NCBI RefSeq assembly: GCF_023856365.1
Contig: NC_064533.1
Span: 34,210,118 to 34,274,117, forward strand
Source of the DNA: Brienomyrus brachyistius
Taxonomy: Eukaryota > Chordata > Actinopteri > Osteoglossiformes > Mormyridae
Reading direction: 5' to 3'
DNA length: 64,000 bases
The notes below the pieces were generated by a model. That model saw only the letters and a list, made by a program, of their open reading frames with translations. It did no database searches and was not told the DNA's origin. This document shows, piece by piece, positions 47,614 through 62,179 of the stretch (the stretch's first letter is position 1; every line of letters begins with the position of its first letter). The translations under genes and the position numbers were made by a program.

Positions 47614-50600
47614 TGAACGGTATCTTGAGATTCAATTTGTAATTGGTGATTTGTTTTAGTTATACTGTTACACCTAATATTAATTCCGAAGAGAACATTT
47701 TAAAAATGAATTTATAAATACACACCTTTCAAAGAATAGAAAAAAATATTCTTTAACTTGTTTACCTTCTCTGTTAACATTGTACAGTTTCCACTCTGCT
47801 GAGTAATTCTAGTGTGAAACCATTTTTATTCTGCTTTCATTACACTGTTACTCAGTCCCTATTCTTGTTTGTGTGCCAATAAAACAATCTATATACTAAA
47901 TTGCAAGACACGGGTCCTACTGTATAGACCCTGCGTCTCAAAACACACACTGACACTAGCCTACACCTTGTAGAAGTCCCTTCAAAAACCAGATCTGTTC
48001 TGTTTCCAGTGTGTTTCCATTGTGCTGATGCTCAAACAGCTGTTTGCCCCTAGTTTTATTAAATTCATCTCCACTACAATTCTCAAATAAGGTTTTTATT
48101 ACCTATTCTGTATGCAAAATGCTGCTATCGTAGAGTATAACTAGAGACAGCAATGGGAAATATAAAACCTTTCTAATTAGAATTGTGAATATTAGCTTGT
48201 TTGAAAACCAATGATATATGATTTTTTCATAGTCAACCATAACATTCTTAAAATGTGAGAAAGCATTTGTACTTTGTATGGACTTCTTGTTTCTGAGGAG
48301 ATGCTACTAAATAATGGAAAGGCCCTAGATGCCTCACTAAGGGCCTTCACCTAGATAGAACAAGAGTTTGAGTCTTGCCACAAACTGCCCTTCTAGCAAA
48401 AGTGCTATACTGGTGTCAAAAATGGGATGAGCTCACATATCACAATCCTGCAGGTGGGAAGCAAGTCCAAAAGAGCATCACAACATTGTTGAGGGTTTGA
48501 CATAAAACCATCACAAGGGCCTATGGTGGCTTCACCTAGAATGGGGCAGTATAGCCATCTTCAGTCTAACAAAGGGGGTTTAACTGAATAGTGATGCATT
48601 CATGTTTACTGTCTTAAGTGTAGAAGACTAGCTGTAATGTCTCCATATGAGCTAACCCTTAATGAAAATACTTTAATTACCGTCGTAAATTGTCATAGAT
48701 TTGAATAATTGTTTTGTAAGGCGTTACAGAGAAAATGCAGATTTTTGGGTTTTGTAGTGTAGAATGAGGGAAGGTGTGAATGTTTTCTGCGAGGGGTGAA
48801 GTCTAGGCACGAGTCTGATATTCACCTGTGAGTAATTATTCAGGCGTGTAAGCAAGGCTGCTGTGCACTAATCAAGAGAGCAACTGGAAGAAATTCTCTT
48901 ATTTCTTGGGGTTTTCTTCCTGTGATTGTATGCCGAAGGCATGATGGTGAGTTTTATGTATTTCAGTTGCCTGTTTGCTGCATTCCTAAGGTGCCAAATA
49001 AAATCTCCCTCTTCCTCCTATCAAACAGAGATACAGTATGTGCAGATAAGTTCTAGGAAAAATGTACAAAGTCACATCTGTAACATTAGGGGAGATTAAG
49101 ATCTGAGGAGCTTGGGAAGCTCATGAAGTTGCTGTTGATGTGTCTAAATTCAAGGAGGGATGCAGAGCAAGTTTTTAGTATTGTGAGACACGTCAAAACT
49201 GACGCGTATGACCTGAAACATAAACCTTTTCACAGACAACAAATCCTATGATTATTTTTTTAAGCAAACAGGTTAATTCAGAAGTCAAACATTTGATACG
49301 CCAATACAACACAGGGCAAAAAACAAAGGCCTATTAATGCTCAAAGATGAAGAGCAATGACATCTTTATCAAGCTTTGCTCATGTTTCCCTGACGAATCT
49401 AATTAGGTTTTCACAATTTGAAATTCTTTCAGTGAAATTTTGGCTGTAAGTATAAATGTAGCATTTATGGGGTTATTACAGCACGTACCTTGGAGAAGCC
49501 AGCACCAATATCCCTAAGAAATAAATAATCATTGCACCATTTTTAAATTACACGATCTAACCATTAGCATGCTTAAATTCATCATATGAAAGTGCATGTA
49601 GTAGAGAAAAAGACAATTGATATTATGGTGTTTATGTTTATACTCAATGGGCATTTCAGCAAAGAAGTCAGATGATGATTTGCAACAGAATTTGAGTTTA
49701 TTATCATATGTAAACATATTGCTATTATATGATCCTCCAAGTCTGGAACAGTATTAGCCTCTCCAGAATACAAAAAAAAAAATTGTGCAGTTCCATCTCA
49801 ATATTTGAGATTATATCTATGTGGCCCTAATACACAAGAAAAAAGTAGATTGCTGTTTCCAAAAAAGTATAAAGATACCAGAGGAGTGTAAGCTTAAAGG
49901 TATGTGGGGCATTAGTGGGACAGCTGAAGGCAGAGACTATTGTCATCATTATCACAATAAGTGTGGAACTTGATAAGAGCAAAATTGCCACTGCATCTGA
50001 GACACTGAGCTGCACAGTCATATATCAGTTGTTTTTCTTTCAGTCCTACAGCTTCAGGGCAGAGGCAAGGAGGTCATGGTCTCACCTTCCCAACAGACAG
50101 CTTTCATTGTAGCTATACAGATTATTGCAAAGTTACAAAACAGATGATGATTATATCATTTCTCCGTCCTCTTTGCTTCAGGCACAATGTGAGGCCTGGT
50201 AGGCTGCTAATCTTGTTGAAAATCCTTTGTTATATTTTACAATAAACAAACACTGACCACAGGCCAAGAATGGCTGCAATATTAGCAATACAGTTCAACT
50301 GTCAATTCTCACCTACCCACAAGCAATGCCACATTTACTCGGTTTACAACCTACCTGCTTATTGTTTTAACGCAGCGCAATTTTAGGCTACAGATGAAGA
50401 TCTCCAACTCTTAGGTGTAAGGTCACTCAATATGATAGACAAAAATACTTGATGGATCTGTTTAGGATCTGGGGACCCCTCTCCCCCCTCCCAAAAACTC
50501 ATCTGAGAAACGCTACCAGTTTGTCAGAACCAAAACTACTTGTAAGGGACTTGTAAGTCACTTTTAACAAAATCATATACAAATATTATATAAGGTACAT

Positions 50601-51439
50601 ATGATATGCACATAGATGTTATGAATCGTGGTTTTTATAGAAATACCTTAGCACAAGTATTCAAAGAGATTATGGACTATCCGTGCCTTGTGCCTGTAGC
50701 TTCCAGGATAGGCTCTGCACACCTACGGTCTTGCATAGGAAAATGGTTATAGGTTATAGTGGAATGCTATAGGACAATAAAGATGAAGGACAAACATGAA
50801 TAATTATTCAGGTTTTCCGGTATGGAAATACTAAACTGTAGGGTAAATGGTCAAATCAAGACACAAAAAAAAAAACATGCAGATACTTTAACATGGAATA
50901 ATCAAATACTAGAAATACAGATAAATGCAAGAGAAAGAAAAGATTTTTAAAAATCAGCAATTTTTTTGGGAATTTGATGAACATGATTTATCAGGTTTTT
51001 CAAATGAAAACAATTTCTGTATCCTTGCAAAATAAAACGTGCCTCTGTTTCAGAAATGTTACGATGACGTCTTTCAATCTCAAGCTTCATAGCAAAAATA
51101 AAGAATCAAAGAAGGAAGAATGTCACATTGGGGGGCCTTTTGGGAGAAATGGGACGTGGAGGGCCGCCGTACATTTTAATGCATAATTAATACTCCACCT
51201 GTTTACCACGTGGGAGATGTGGCTAATGTTTTGATTTAATTATCATTCATCTGCATACACATGGAGGACCCTGGAGACTGGGGTTTTAAAGGCTTGCTTT
51301 AGCGTATTTTATGACACAGCATTAAATGTGTACTCTGTCTTTACTAAGTAATGACCCTTTTCATAAATCTAATCACTCAAAGTTAATTCTGCTGTTTTTA
51401 ATTAAAAGCTAGCATTATTTTCCTCAAAATGTATCATGG

Positions 51440-51665
51440 TGCCATGATGCCTTAATAGTAAGTATTCCTCCAGGGGAAATCTCACCTCTGGCTAAATATG
51501 TGTGCGGTTTGCATGTCCTCTCTGCAATTGTGTAGGTTTCCTCCCATGATTCGAAAACATATGGCTAATGTTTAATTAATACAGTATGCCCTTAGTGTGT
51601 AATAGTGTGTGTGTGTGTGTGTGTGTGTGTGCTATGTCAGGCTGGCATCCCATTCAGAATTGCCC
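51440..51665 (+). repeat. SINE remnant with (GT)n microsatellite
   Basis: GTGCGGTTTGCATGTCCTCT and GTAGGTTTCCTCCCATGATT match the central block of the fish SINE. A (GT)13 run at 51605-51631 is followed by a CAGGCTGGCATCCCATTC 3' part. Confidence 0.65.
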
Positions 51666-52164
51666 ATTGCATGCTGGTTAAAGAAGATAGCTGCATACAG
51701 TAATTGACAGCAAAATGTAAGTTTTTTTGATCAAATATCCAACTGCTTCTTGCCGCTTCTCCATCATGAAAAGCATTTGAATTGGTATGTAAATAAACAG
51801 ATGGAAAATAACCCCATGACTCTTGTGGAAGACACACATCCATACACACAGAGACTCTCTCAGATGACTTTGGAATGACACACTCAAGGGTACGGCATAA
51901 GGGAGAGTTGATTTTCATGGCACTAGACAGCAAGACCAGTCTTGGGTATGTGTAAGCCCTCAGGTGCATTTCCTGTGAGGGGACATTTATGAACAGCATG
52001 CCCAAAAATAGAGTATGCAACAATAGATGGAAGACATACAGTACAGTGTAGAGCAGACAATCCCTGCTGAAAACATATGGTATTTTATAATACTTGTGTC
52101 ACGGAAAATATTTTTAAATGGTCTTAATTTTAGTAACAAATATACATCAAATGCTGTGTATATG

Positions 52165-52747
52165 TACTCATCAGCCACATTATTAGGAAGACAAGGTGGG
52201 ACTTCTGCCTTGCTCTCCGATCAGTCTGAAATCTCCATAGCATGGACTCAGCAAGGTATTAAAAACAATCATTAAAGATTCCGGTCCATGTTGACATGAT
52301 TGTATCGCTGATGCAGATTTGTTGGAACCTGATATGGTCTTCTGCTGTTGTAGTTATGATAGCTGTCCTGTCAACTCAAACTAGTCTGGTAATTCTCCTC
52401 TGACCTCTCTCATCAAGAAGAAGCTTCTACCTGCATAACTGCCACTCACTGAATGTTTTTATTTTTGTTTGTTTTTTTGCGCCATTCAGTACAAGCTCTA
52501 GAGATTGTTGTGTGTGAAAATCTCAGGGGATCAGTAGGTTCATAAATACTCAGATCACCCCTATCTGGCACAAACAGCCATACTACAGTCAAAGTCGCTT
52601 AAAGTTTTTCCCATTCTATTGCTTGATCTGACCATTAACTACAGCTCTTGACCCGTATCTGCATGCTTTTATGCACAGATCTACTGATTAGATATTTGCA
52701 TGAAGGAGCATGTGTATCGGTGTTCCTTATAATGTGGCCAGTGTGTA
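52165..52747 (-). mobile_element. Internally deleted Tc1-like transposon
   Basis: Ends TACTCATCAGCCACATTATT and (inverted) TACACACTGGCCACATTATA. The inside matches the two ends of a familiar fish Tc1 element whose transposase would lie on the minus strand; the middle (catalytic part) is gone. Confidence 0.8.
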
Positions 52748-54415
52748 TATGTACGTTTTTGCAATAAATATTCATTCTTCAGCATTTCAGTTTAATGAAC
52801 AGAGTGACAGATAACTTTGCAAATGTATTTAACCAAATATTCAATGAGTCACTTTAGGAGACAAATTTGACTCCCTCAGAGATACAAACATCTGCATGTA
52901 GACACATAAGACCCATACAATTGCAGCCCACCGCAAAGAAGAAAAGGACTACATCAAGAAGACTGATTATCCAGCTGTGTCACCCCTCCACATGCGCAGG
53001 TGCTGTCATGCTGAGAGAGACGAAGATGTATCACATCTAACACACCCCAAACTGAAGCATTGTTCCCGGCACTCCATTGAAATTTCTCACTCTTTAAGCA
53101 AGGAAGATAAAAGCCACTGGCAATGGATGCTTCCATTAAGCTTTAACAACATAGTGTGACAGGAAATGTCAAAGCTGGCAGAGCCTGTGGTGAATGGATG
53201 CAAGTGATTTCCATAGGTGACCACAAGGTAGCTGTCAAATCAGCATGTGAGAGGGCACTGACTGTTTACAACTAGGCTGGATCTGGATTGACATGGAAGA
53301 ACGTCTCTGTTCTGAGATCCGTCTGCCCTTTGACTTGCTTTGAATATTTATTTAATCTTTATTTAATCTAATTTGCAAAGGGCTATGTTAATACAGACTA
53401 AGAAGTTGTTCGACTACAAAATCCACCTGCATATACCAGCATGTACATTCATAGCTTTGACTAGAGGAACGCTGAAGTTTGTTTATACCGTATTATTAAA
53501 CATTAAGTGCATAAAAATAATGTGAAATATCTCTTTAGGGTTCTCAAGTACTCAACTGATTAGTTTACAATACTTTCTTTACAGGTGGCTTCAGCCATGT
53601 GATTTCTATCAGGGTGTTTTCATCTGTGATTATTCAGGTGCAGTTACAGTAAAAGAATAGAAAGCAAATTCCTGGGAACAGTCTGTATAGTCCTTTACCA
53701 GTATCTGCATAAGACACACAAAGGCAGATTCAGTTACAAAAAGTTTTAAAGCAAGGCGTGGCACAATTAAATTTAATAGTGAGTCAGTAGCTTAGTTTTT
53801 ATTTTCTTTGCTGCACAGTAAATCTTCTCAGCTTGTGTTTTAAGCACCAGGTGCTAATTAAAATGTGTGCTTGAAATCTTCAGCAATTAAGGGCAAGGGC
53901 TTAGCCATACAATAAAAACAGCACTCTGTCCTCTCAAATTTGAGTGCAGCAGACTGCCAGAAAGGCCAAGCTCCCTTGCCCTACCTACCCAATTACCCAA
54001 AACATGCCCTGGCGTGTCCAGTATTAAAACTCTAAAGATGTCTGTGAGAAGAGAATCAAGTAAAGGTTTATGGTTCAGGAGATACACTGAAGGAAAATCT
54101 AATTCACAGCACAACTACTCAAACCTTGACAAAAGATAAAAGGTTACAGTATGCCCACTGCAATTCCCCGCTTAGAACTTTGGTAAGCAAGGATTAGTTA
54201 TGTGTCATGAATTTCTTTCTGCACTAATAGGATTGTTCGAAGAAAGTAGGTTGTAAACCATCTGGCTTCAGCTAAACTGTAAATGTTTAATAATACTGCA
54301 ATACTGTAAATACATAATATTTTAATACACTATTTCAGAATTGTTCCTAATACAGCAGGGGTGTGACCGCTGAGCAAATAATAACATAATGAAAGTGATG
54401 TATTCATATTGGACC

Positions 54416-55885
54416 TACACTGTATGGACAAAAGTATTGGGATACACCTCTTAATCATTAAATTCAGGTGGTTCATTCAGACTCATTGCCACAGGTATGA
54501 AAATAAAGCACCTAGCCATTCAGTCAGGTTTACAAACATTTGTGAAAGATTGGGTCATCCTGAGGAGCTTAGTGACTTAAAGTATGGTACTATCATAGGA
54601 TGCCACCTTTGCAATAAGTCAATGAAATTTCTTCCCTGTTAGACAGTCCACGGTCAACTGTGAGTGGTATTATTGTCAATTGGAAGCATTTAGGAACAAG
54701 AGAATCTCAGCTACGAAGTGTCAGACCACATAAAGTAACAGAGCAAGGTCGCCGAGTGCTGAGGTGCATAGTGTGTAAAAGTCATCAACGCTCTGTTGAC
54801 TCAATAACTGCACAGTTCCAAACTCCCTCTGGCATTTACCCCAGCAGAAGAACTGTGTGCTGGAAGCTTCACGGAATGAGTTTCCATGGCCAAGCAACTG
54901 CATTCAAGCCTCACAAGTACAATGCCAAGTGTCAGATGTAGTGAAAAGCACACCGCCTGTCATGCCCTGCTCGTCCGTTCCTCCCATGTGCCATGCCGCC
55001 TCATCTACCCCATGTGGATTCGCTCTGTTCACCAGCTGTTTCCTGTTGCTGTCATTAGTTCAATGTATTTAGTCAGCATTTCTGTTTGTTTCCCCAGTCC
55101 GGTCATTAACGTCGTTGTGTTGTTTTGCCTGTTCTCGTTCTTGATTAAACCCCGTGTTTCCTGATTGCTTAAGTCCTGTCCCTGCTTCTCTGGTCCTGGC
55201 TCGGCAGATTGTGACACTGCCACTGAACTTTGGAGCAGGAGAAACTCCACTCAGTGGAGTGACAAATCACGGTTTTCTGGCTGGCAGACTGATGGACGAG
55301 TCTGGGTTTGGCGAATGCTAGCAGTAAGTTACCTCCCTGGCTGTAAAGTTTGATGGAGGAGGGATAATGGTATGATGTTGTTTTTCAGGGGTTGGTTTAG
55401 GCCCCTCAGTTCCAGTGATGGGAACTCTTAATGCTTCAGCATACCAAGACATTTTGGACAATTCTATGCTTTCAAATTTGTGGGAACAGTTTGGGGAAGG
55501 TCTTTTTCTGTTTAGGCATGACTGTGCCCCAGTGCACAAAGCAAGGTCCATAAAGACATGGTTCGATGAGTTTTGTGTGGAGGAACTTGAGTGGACCACA
55601 CAGAAACCTGACCTCAGTCCCAATCACCTGAGTGGAAACTGTGAGCCAGGCCTTCATGTCCAACATCAGTGCCTGACCTTACAAATACTCTGGATGAATG
55701 GGCAAAAAATCCTACAGGCACATTCCAAAATCTTGTGGAAAGCCTTCCCAGAAGAGTGGCAGCTGTTATAGCTGAAAAGAGAAGGGGGTAATTCAATAAT
55801 GATGCCTATGGAGTTAGAATGGGATGTTATAAAAGTTCCTGTGGGTATAATTCCCAGGTGTCCCAATACTTTTGTCCATGTAGTA
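54416..55885 (+). mobile_element. Tc1-like transposon interrupted by a solo LTR
   Basis: Terminal repeats TACACTGTATGGACAAAAGT and (inverted) TACTACATGGACAAAAGT. Without the LTR it would be about 1.2 kb. The plus-strand transposase is decayed by many stops, with readable pieces such as RNSTQWSDKSRF and GRVWVWRMLA. It belongs to the same family as the fragment at 10538-11010. Confidence 0.88.
54958..55216 (+). mobile_element. Solo LTR inside the Tc1-like element
   Basis: 259 bp, starts TGTCATG, ends TTGTGACA. Flanks CCGCC (54953-54957) and CTGCC (55217-55221) differ by one C-to-T change at a CpG, as expected of an ageing 5-bp duplication. GATTAAACCCC may serve as poly-A signal. Same layout as the solo LTR at 33944-34189, different subfamily. 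Confidence 0.85.
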
Positions 55886-58800
55886 TTTATGGGGTATATT
55901 TAAAGTGTCTTCTTTTGCTTTTGTAGAGCATTGTTAAACCACTTGCATCTTTGCTCATATTCCAGTAATGGACCGGTCTATCACCATATAAACTGGCACT
56001 AGCCTGCACTTGACTTTCCCTTAATGGCTGTTAATTAAGGATAAATGAGATTGGGTAATTACCAGCAGCTACACCCACACATACTCATGGGTGTTGAATG
56101 ATGACAAATGTTTGCTCAGTTAAGTAGTTATATTCTCATTTTCAACCCCTCCATTCCCTCTAAATCAATCTCAGGGTATATTTTTGGCTTTCCTGTATTT
56201 TGGTATAACAGTTTGACTTCCTGGCTTAGTAATTCCTGTACTGTTTTTCAGTAGTATACTCTAGTTAATTCATTACATTCAATACATTTTACATACATTT
56301 TAAATTAGCCCATTTGTGAATATGCCAGCAAAAACTACCAGCTGTGAATTTCAAATAAGTTGTTACTAATTACATACCAATGAATCATTCTACCACATTT
56401 CATTTGCTTGTTTCAAGCCAACCAGCAGCACATCAGCAATCAGTCAATCAGCCCTTAGAAACAACACCTCACCTGTCTAGAGTGTGTAACTGCAAGCTCC
56501 CTGTACAGCAGTGCCAACAGTACCAGAGCTAAAGGGTAAATGTGGCTTTAGCTATTTAAACTCCAGCTAAATAACTGCCTGACTGCCTTTTGCACACATG
56601 TAAACTTAAACAGAAGCAGTGGCTGAGGGTGTTGCAAGCCTCTATCACCGTTATGCTATGATTGTTAACCAGGAGGCTCTGCACAACCTGTTTAATGGAT
56701 GAAGTGGCACATTTACTTAATAAAATTTAATGGACCTGAAATTTCTCTAAATAGGAGTGTTGCATCCCATTCGAGAGCCATCACTGACTTTATTATTCCG
56801 TGAGAGCTCGTTCTGTATTAAAACACAGGAGGTCCCTACCTTCCCATATCCACTGAACTATTCATTAATGCATTCATTATTTTCATGAATCAAATGACCA
56901 GAGGGTGACAGTGGGTTATACACTTGCCAAATGTATATATCACAATCCTAGATTGCAGCCGTATAGGATCACATAATGGACTACCACATGGTGCCGATGC
57001 AAACGAAATATAAAATGTGATTGCACCTTGATTATTATTTATTTTATGGGGATGAAATATGTGCTTTGTATTTGTGACTATCTTGGAAAAACAAGATAAA
57101 GAATTTAGTTACCCACTCATACACTTTGGTGTTATAGTTCCAATGCCAGGGCAGGCTTCAGATGGTGCTACTGCTAACTGCTGTAATCTTAAAGCGAAGA
57201 ACCATAATTACTCTATCAGATTCACGCCTTCTGCTATTCCTACCCCGAGACCATCTTTCCCTGTAATCTGTCATACTTCCAAGGTACACAATACTAACAT
57301 TGTACAGCAGCATTAATAGCAAATTATTTTGCCTCATATGCTACATGCTCAAATGCTTTTAATTGCTTTACTTAATCTTAAAATACTTGAAAAGCATTTT
57401 TCAAGGAAGACATTTCCCAGACGAAATACACAGCATCGGCTGAACAGACTTCAGAAGCAAAGTCAAACAGAGAACATCCCATTTAATTGCTGTGAATGAT
57501 AATGGGAGGCTGGTAGTTTATTTCTTGAAAGTAACGGATGGTTGAAACGGTTTCTTCTAAAGCAAGACGTGCATATTAAGCAAAAAGATGTCACTTGCAT
57601 AAATGATGAATGCTGAGAGACAAGAAATGTAAAGAGAAAAATAAAAATGATGGCAGAAACTACATAAAAATGGGTGGAAATTAAACAGAAACTGGAGGAA
57701 TACAATAAAAAAAATTGAACTTTAAAAGGTGGTGAAAGACAGGCAGCAGGTGACTTTGCAGGTGACCAGTTGTTGGGAAGATTCCCTGTCTGCTTCACCA
57801 CCAATTTAAATATCACTGCACACATATATCAATGGCTATGATTAATGGCTCCCAGTCCAGGCAAAACTGTAATTAGCAGCAGGCAATTGGGTTTCAGGGG
57901 GGCCATTACGAAGGCAAATCTGTGGAAAAATGCAAACTTTACACAGAATTGTTAGCTTTAATGTATGAGCTTAGAAATGTGCTTTGAAACCAAATAAGGC
58001 AGAAATGTTCTAGTGGCAATACAAAATGCTGGACCATTCAAGCATTAATGTGTTTTCCAAAAGTAGGTCTTGCTTTCACAGGTCAATACCCTCACCGGCC
58101 GTTTCAGAGAACAGTTTCTCCTTGCCCTGCAGGTTCTCTATTATTATCATCTGGAGGTTAAATCAGCTAAAGACTAATCAACATTTAGCATCTCTGAATG
58201 TGTTATTATGCCAGAATTGATGAATGGCATAATTATGTCAAATGTCATTGAGCTAAATGGATTTGTAATTATAATGAGACCTTTTTCAGATTGCGACAAG
58301 TTATGACCAAATGGGAGGGGGTTGAAGAGTTGCATGGGATTGGGAAACAACAATGTGGCTTCTGGTAAAGAATGGCACAAATATGCCACATGGTGGGTCT
58401 GCAGATGCTGTGTTTTCCTTCATATCTGTGTTCATGATGATTTGGAGCTAGTTTCAGATGATATCCACAAAAGAAGACCGGCTAAAGTTTCCCATTAAAA
58501 CAATCTACAACCTCCTCTTTTCAGAATAATTAGAGAAGACACTTACATTGCTATAATTACAGTCAGGTCTCACCAGCATGCTTTTACGACCCACAGAGAA
58601 ATAGTTTCAGTAACTCTCACATACAAAACATTGACCAACAGGTAAAGCTTCTATCTTCGTTCTATATGAAATGATCTCAGCCCATCTAGGTTTTATTGCA
58701 GCCTTGTGCCCAGTGCTTGTGCCCATGTATGGATGGATGCTGAATGTTGAATAAAGATGTTTCCTAAATGAATTTTGCAGTCAGGATTGTTCATGTTAAA

Positions 58801-61139
58801 TTATGATAAACTGTTGCAGGTACAGCAAGCGCTTGATGGTGGTTTCAAAAATTTGAATTTCATAGGACCTGGGACATAATTAATCAAAAAAATCTAAATA
58901 CCCTGATCCATGGTTCTGGAACAATGCTTTGGAATGGTTGGAAGTCAAGAGTCTTCCGGCTTATGGGCAGGAGAGTGGAAATGAGGTGAAACTGATAGCG
59001 ATCACGACATGGTTCAGATGTTGTGAAATACTGTGTAACAAGTTATTTTGTTTTTTATTTTCCTAAGTCCCTGAAACTGGCCCTGATCGATATATAAAGA
59101 GAAGGCTTTGGGTAAAAAGTGCAGGAAAGAAAAAGCGCATTAGTCTGTCAGGTCATATTAAGCCTTATAGACTCTCTTATCCACATAACCATTACACACA
59201 CTCTCACACCTATTGTACACTGATCAGGTCCATTAATCATGTTTCCTTTAGAAAGAGATGTTAGTTGTAGAGAGTGCTGGGAGGAATTTTAACACTAGGG
59301 CACACAGATGAGCCACTGTCTGGCTAGAATTCCACTCAGACCTAACATCCTTCCTCTTTGCAAAACTCACTACATGCAGGTCATGCAAAGACGTGCTTTG
59401 AGTGCTCATCCGTTGGACTGGTTAATGCTGGCTATCTCGACTGTTCCCATACTGTTACATATCCGTTCTAAGATTTAGTTTTTTCATATGTGTATATATT
59501 TTGAATGATAAAATTTTCCAAAAGAAAGCTGCATTTTCATGCTAATTCTGAAAGTACTCTTAAAACTGGCTGAGCTGAATATGCATCAACTTTTTCTAAA
59601 GAAATTGAAACATGCTCTAGTATGTTCCAACATATGGACTTGTCTGTGGGTGCATTGATACTGATACAGTGCTCAAGTATCCTAATGAAAGTCCAGTTAT
59701 GCTTATAACCACTGCCAATAACTGCCTATAACTCATTCATTGTAACCATTGACTGTAATTGGCTATAACTGTTCACTAATGGCCCATCCCAAAAATTCCC
59801 ATAGAGCTGAGTGATGGTGATATTTGGTGGACTGGGCAAGCTTCACATTGTGCCTCATTTTGTCGGTAGATGACAAATGACTGTGCTGAAGCTAACACCA
59901 CAAGGGCATTCCACAAAATGAGAACTAGAGACCTTGACATAATCCAATATCAATGCCATTGAACATGATAGCTGGATGCTGAGTCAGTAGCAGCAGCGTA
60001 CAGAACTGCCGCACAAATGACCAGAGGGGCGACAGGACAAAGAAGGTGGCAACTGGCAAGTGAGTAAAAGATTTACATTCTAATAGCATGTTATTTTGTT
60101 TTATAACTGACTCCATATGCTGTTTCATATACCAGTATCCTATAGATACTTATCCACCAGTCTCTTTTCTAACCATTTACCCAACACAATTATTCCCATT
60201 TACATCTTTAGTGTAACATTCATGTTATTTTAACTTAGACTATATCTCCTGCCAGCATGGGTCTTCATTTGAATGCAGTTTGGCCACTTCAGTCTACACC
60301 TGCTGATTTATTTATTAAGTCCATGTGAGGAGCCGAGCAGTATTGTGAAAAATTGCTATCAGCTGGCAGGAGTGTCAATGAGGCCATTGGAATTCATATA
60401 AATCACTTCTTGGCCAGATTTCCAAATCCTGGTTTTAAACATCAGTCATGATGACAGAACTGAAAAAATAAAAATAACTTTTGTCAGAGCAGTCAAACCA
60501 AATTATAGTGAACCACCTAAGAATCAAAGGGTAGTAAACAAATGAGTTATAATTATATTTTAGTAGGGAACGTGAGAGAGAGGAAAGAGAGAATCTGCAA
60601 TGTCATATCTGCAGCATTCCATCGACCTCCCCATTGCCTAATTGTTCAGCCAATGACGTGATGCCTAGTGGAAATGTTTATAGTTTATGTTTGCAAATAA
60701 TAGGAAGGTAATTAACAGCACATTAGTCCATTACACATTAAAGGAATAAAGTAGAAGATGGGAATCAGAGCAATGGCTTGTAACGTTCAGAGGACATAGG
60801 CTTTTCAGAGTGTGGTGTGTGAATTACGTCCATGTATGCTTGTCTATGAAGCTCTCATTCATGTAGTGGTCAGACTAAGGCGACCACTCATCTGCATTTC
60901 GTCTGGACAGTCCGATGCTCCAGCCCTCCGGAGGGAGTCCTCCATGTAGCCCCCTTCTTCTCCTTCTTCCCTCACTCCTACCCACCTCCCCATCAACAAC
61001 TGGTGCTGCTCTTTCCAATCTTTGATCGCGCAAATAAAAAATTACATGAAACCCATGCAGAAACAGACTAAGGAATCCAAGGTAATTATTGTAATAGGTT
61101 TACCGTTCCCAACTTCCCTAGCATATGTATGACATAGCA

Positions 61140-61158
61140 CCCCCCCCCCCCCCCCCCC
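61140..61158 (+). repeat. poly-C run (19 bases)
   Basis: Uninterrupted C tract; length may not be reliable. Confidence 0.9.
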
Positions 61159-61584
61159 AAACACGCAACGCTTCATGGGTACCCTCCTTTTTGAGCTTCA
61201 GTCCTCTTCTTTGCACACAGGTGTGATCCTATTCAGAGTCATGCTGGCGGTCACCCTAGCTCGAACAGGCAATTACCCTAGCAATTTATTTCTCTTTCGG
61301 GTAAAATTCACTGAAACTAGTCTTGGAGAACTGTTTTATAGTTACATTTACCCTGGAAATGTTATCAAATTTATTTTATGATATTTCTAAACTGCTCTGC
61401 TTGAGGATGTTTAGCTAAGCCTCAAAATTCCAAAAGCAGGTGGGTCAGTGGCTCTAAATTGGCATTAGAATGTGAGTATTTAAAAATACTTGAAAACTGA
61501 CTGATATCACATCCGTGGGATTCATTGCTTACCTTTCAGAATAGACTCATATTTAATCTGACAGACGTTTTTAAATCACCACTA

Positions 61585-61692
61585 TATAATACGGGGAGGC
61601 AACACTTCATGCACCCAGAGCAGACATGGGATTCAAACCCAAGCCCAGGAGGTGTCAGGTGGCAGTGCTACCCACAGGGCCACCCACAATGA
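61585..61692 (-). repeat. SINE head fragment
   Basis: Minus-strand GTGGCCCTGTGGGTAGCACT followed by GGGTTTGAATCCC corresponds to boxes A and B of the tRNA-like SINE head; the 3' part is lost. Confidence 0.55.
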
Positions 61693-62179
61693 GGTTGGTG
61701 CCAGTTTACATAGCATCTGAAAAGCACATTACATACCCTCCAATTAACATGAACAGTACTGAAAAACAGCTGAGAAAAAATAACTGAATTTTCACATTTT
61801 GTTAAAATTTTCCTGCATTCCTTCTTCGAAGATTCTTAATATCACTTAATGGGGGTACTTTAGGAGGGTGGGATTAATATTATAGATATGATTATTGAAC
61901 GTGTTCAGTTCTAACCAATTTGTTAGCTATTATAGGAGGAACCATTTTAGAAAAACATAAAACAGGGGTGTCTAATATTATCATTAATAATAAGAGGCGG
62001 GTGGGGGCTGAAACATGTGTTTCCATCTGTTTTAGAGCATAGCTCATCCCGGCTGCAGAAGATATGTAAAAGTAGCATAGCATGGCAAGCCAAGAAATTG
62101 TCTCATCTTTTGCTGAGATGCAGTAGAGTGCAGAGAATGTCATGTAAGGTGGGAGGATTTGAGGATGACTAAATCTCAC

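Larger units (their letters stand above)
36125..62179 (-). other. erbb4 intron 2 (26.1 kb), repeat-rich
   Basis: GT-AG. Contains the TIR elements, hAT MITEs, Tc1 elements and SINE remnants listed separately. Long parts with nothing recognised: 36130-37400, 37840-39140, 39200-40420, 41060-42080, 47620-51440, 52750-54410 and 55890-61580. Large 5' introns are typical of vertebrate ERBB4. Confidence 0.88.
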
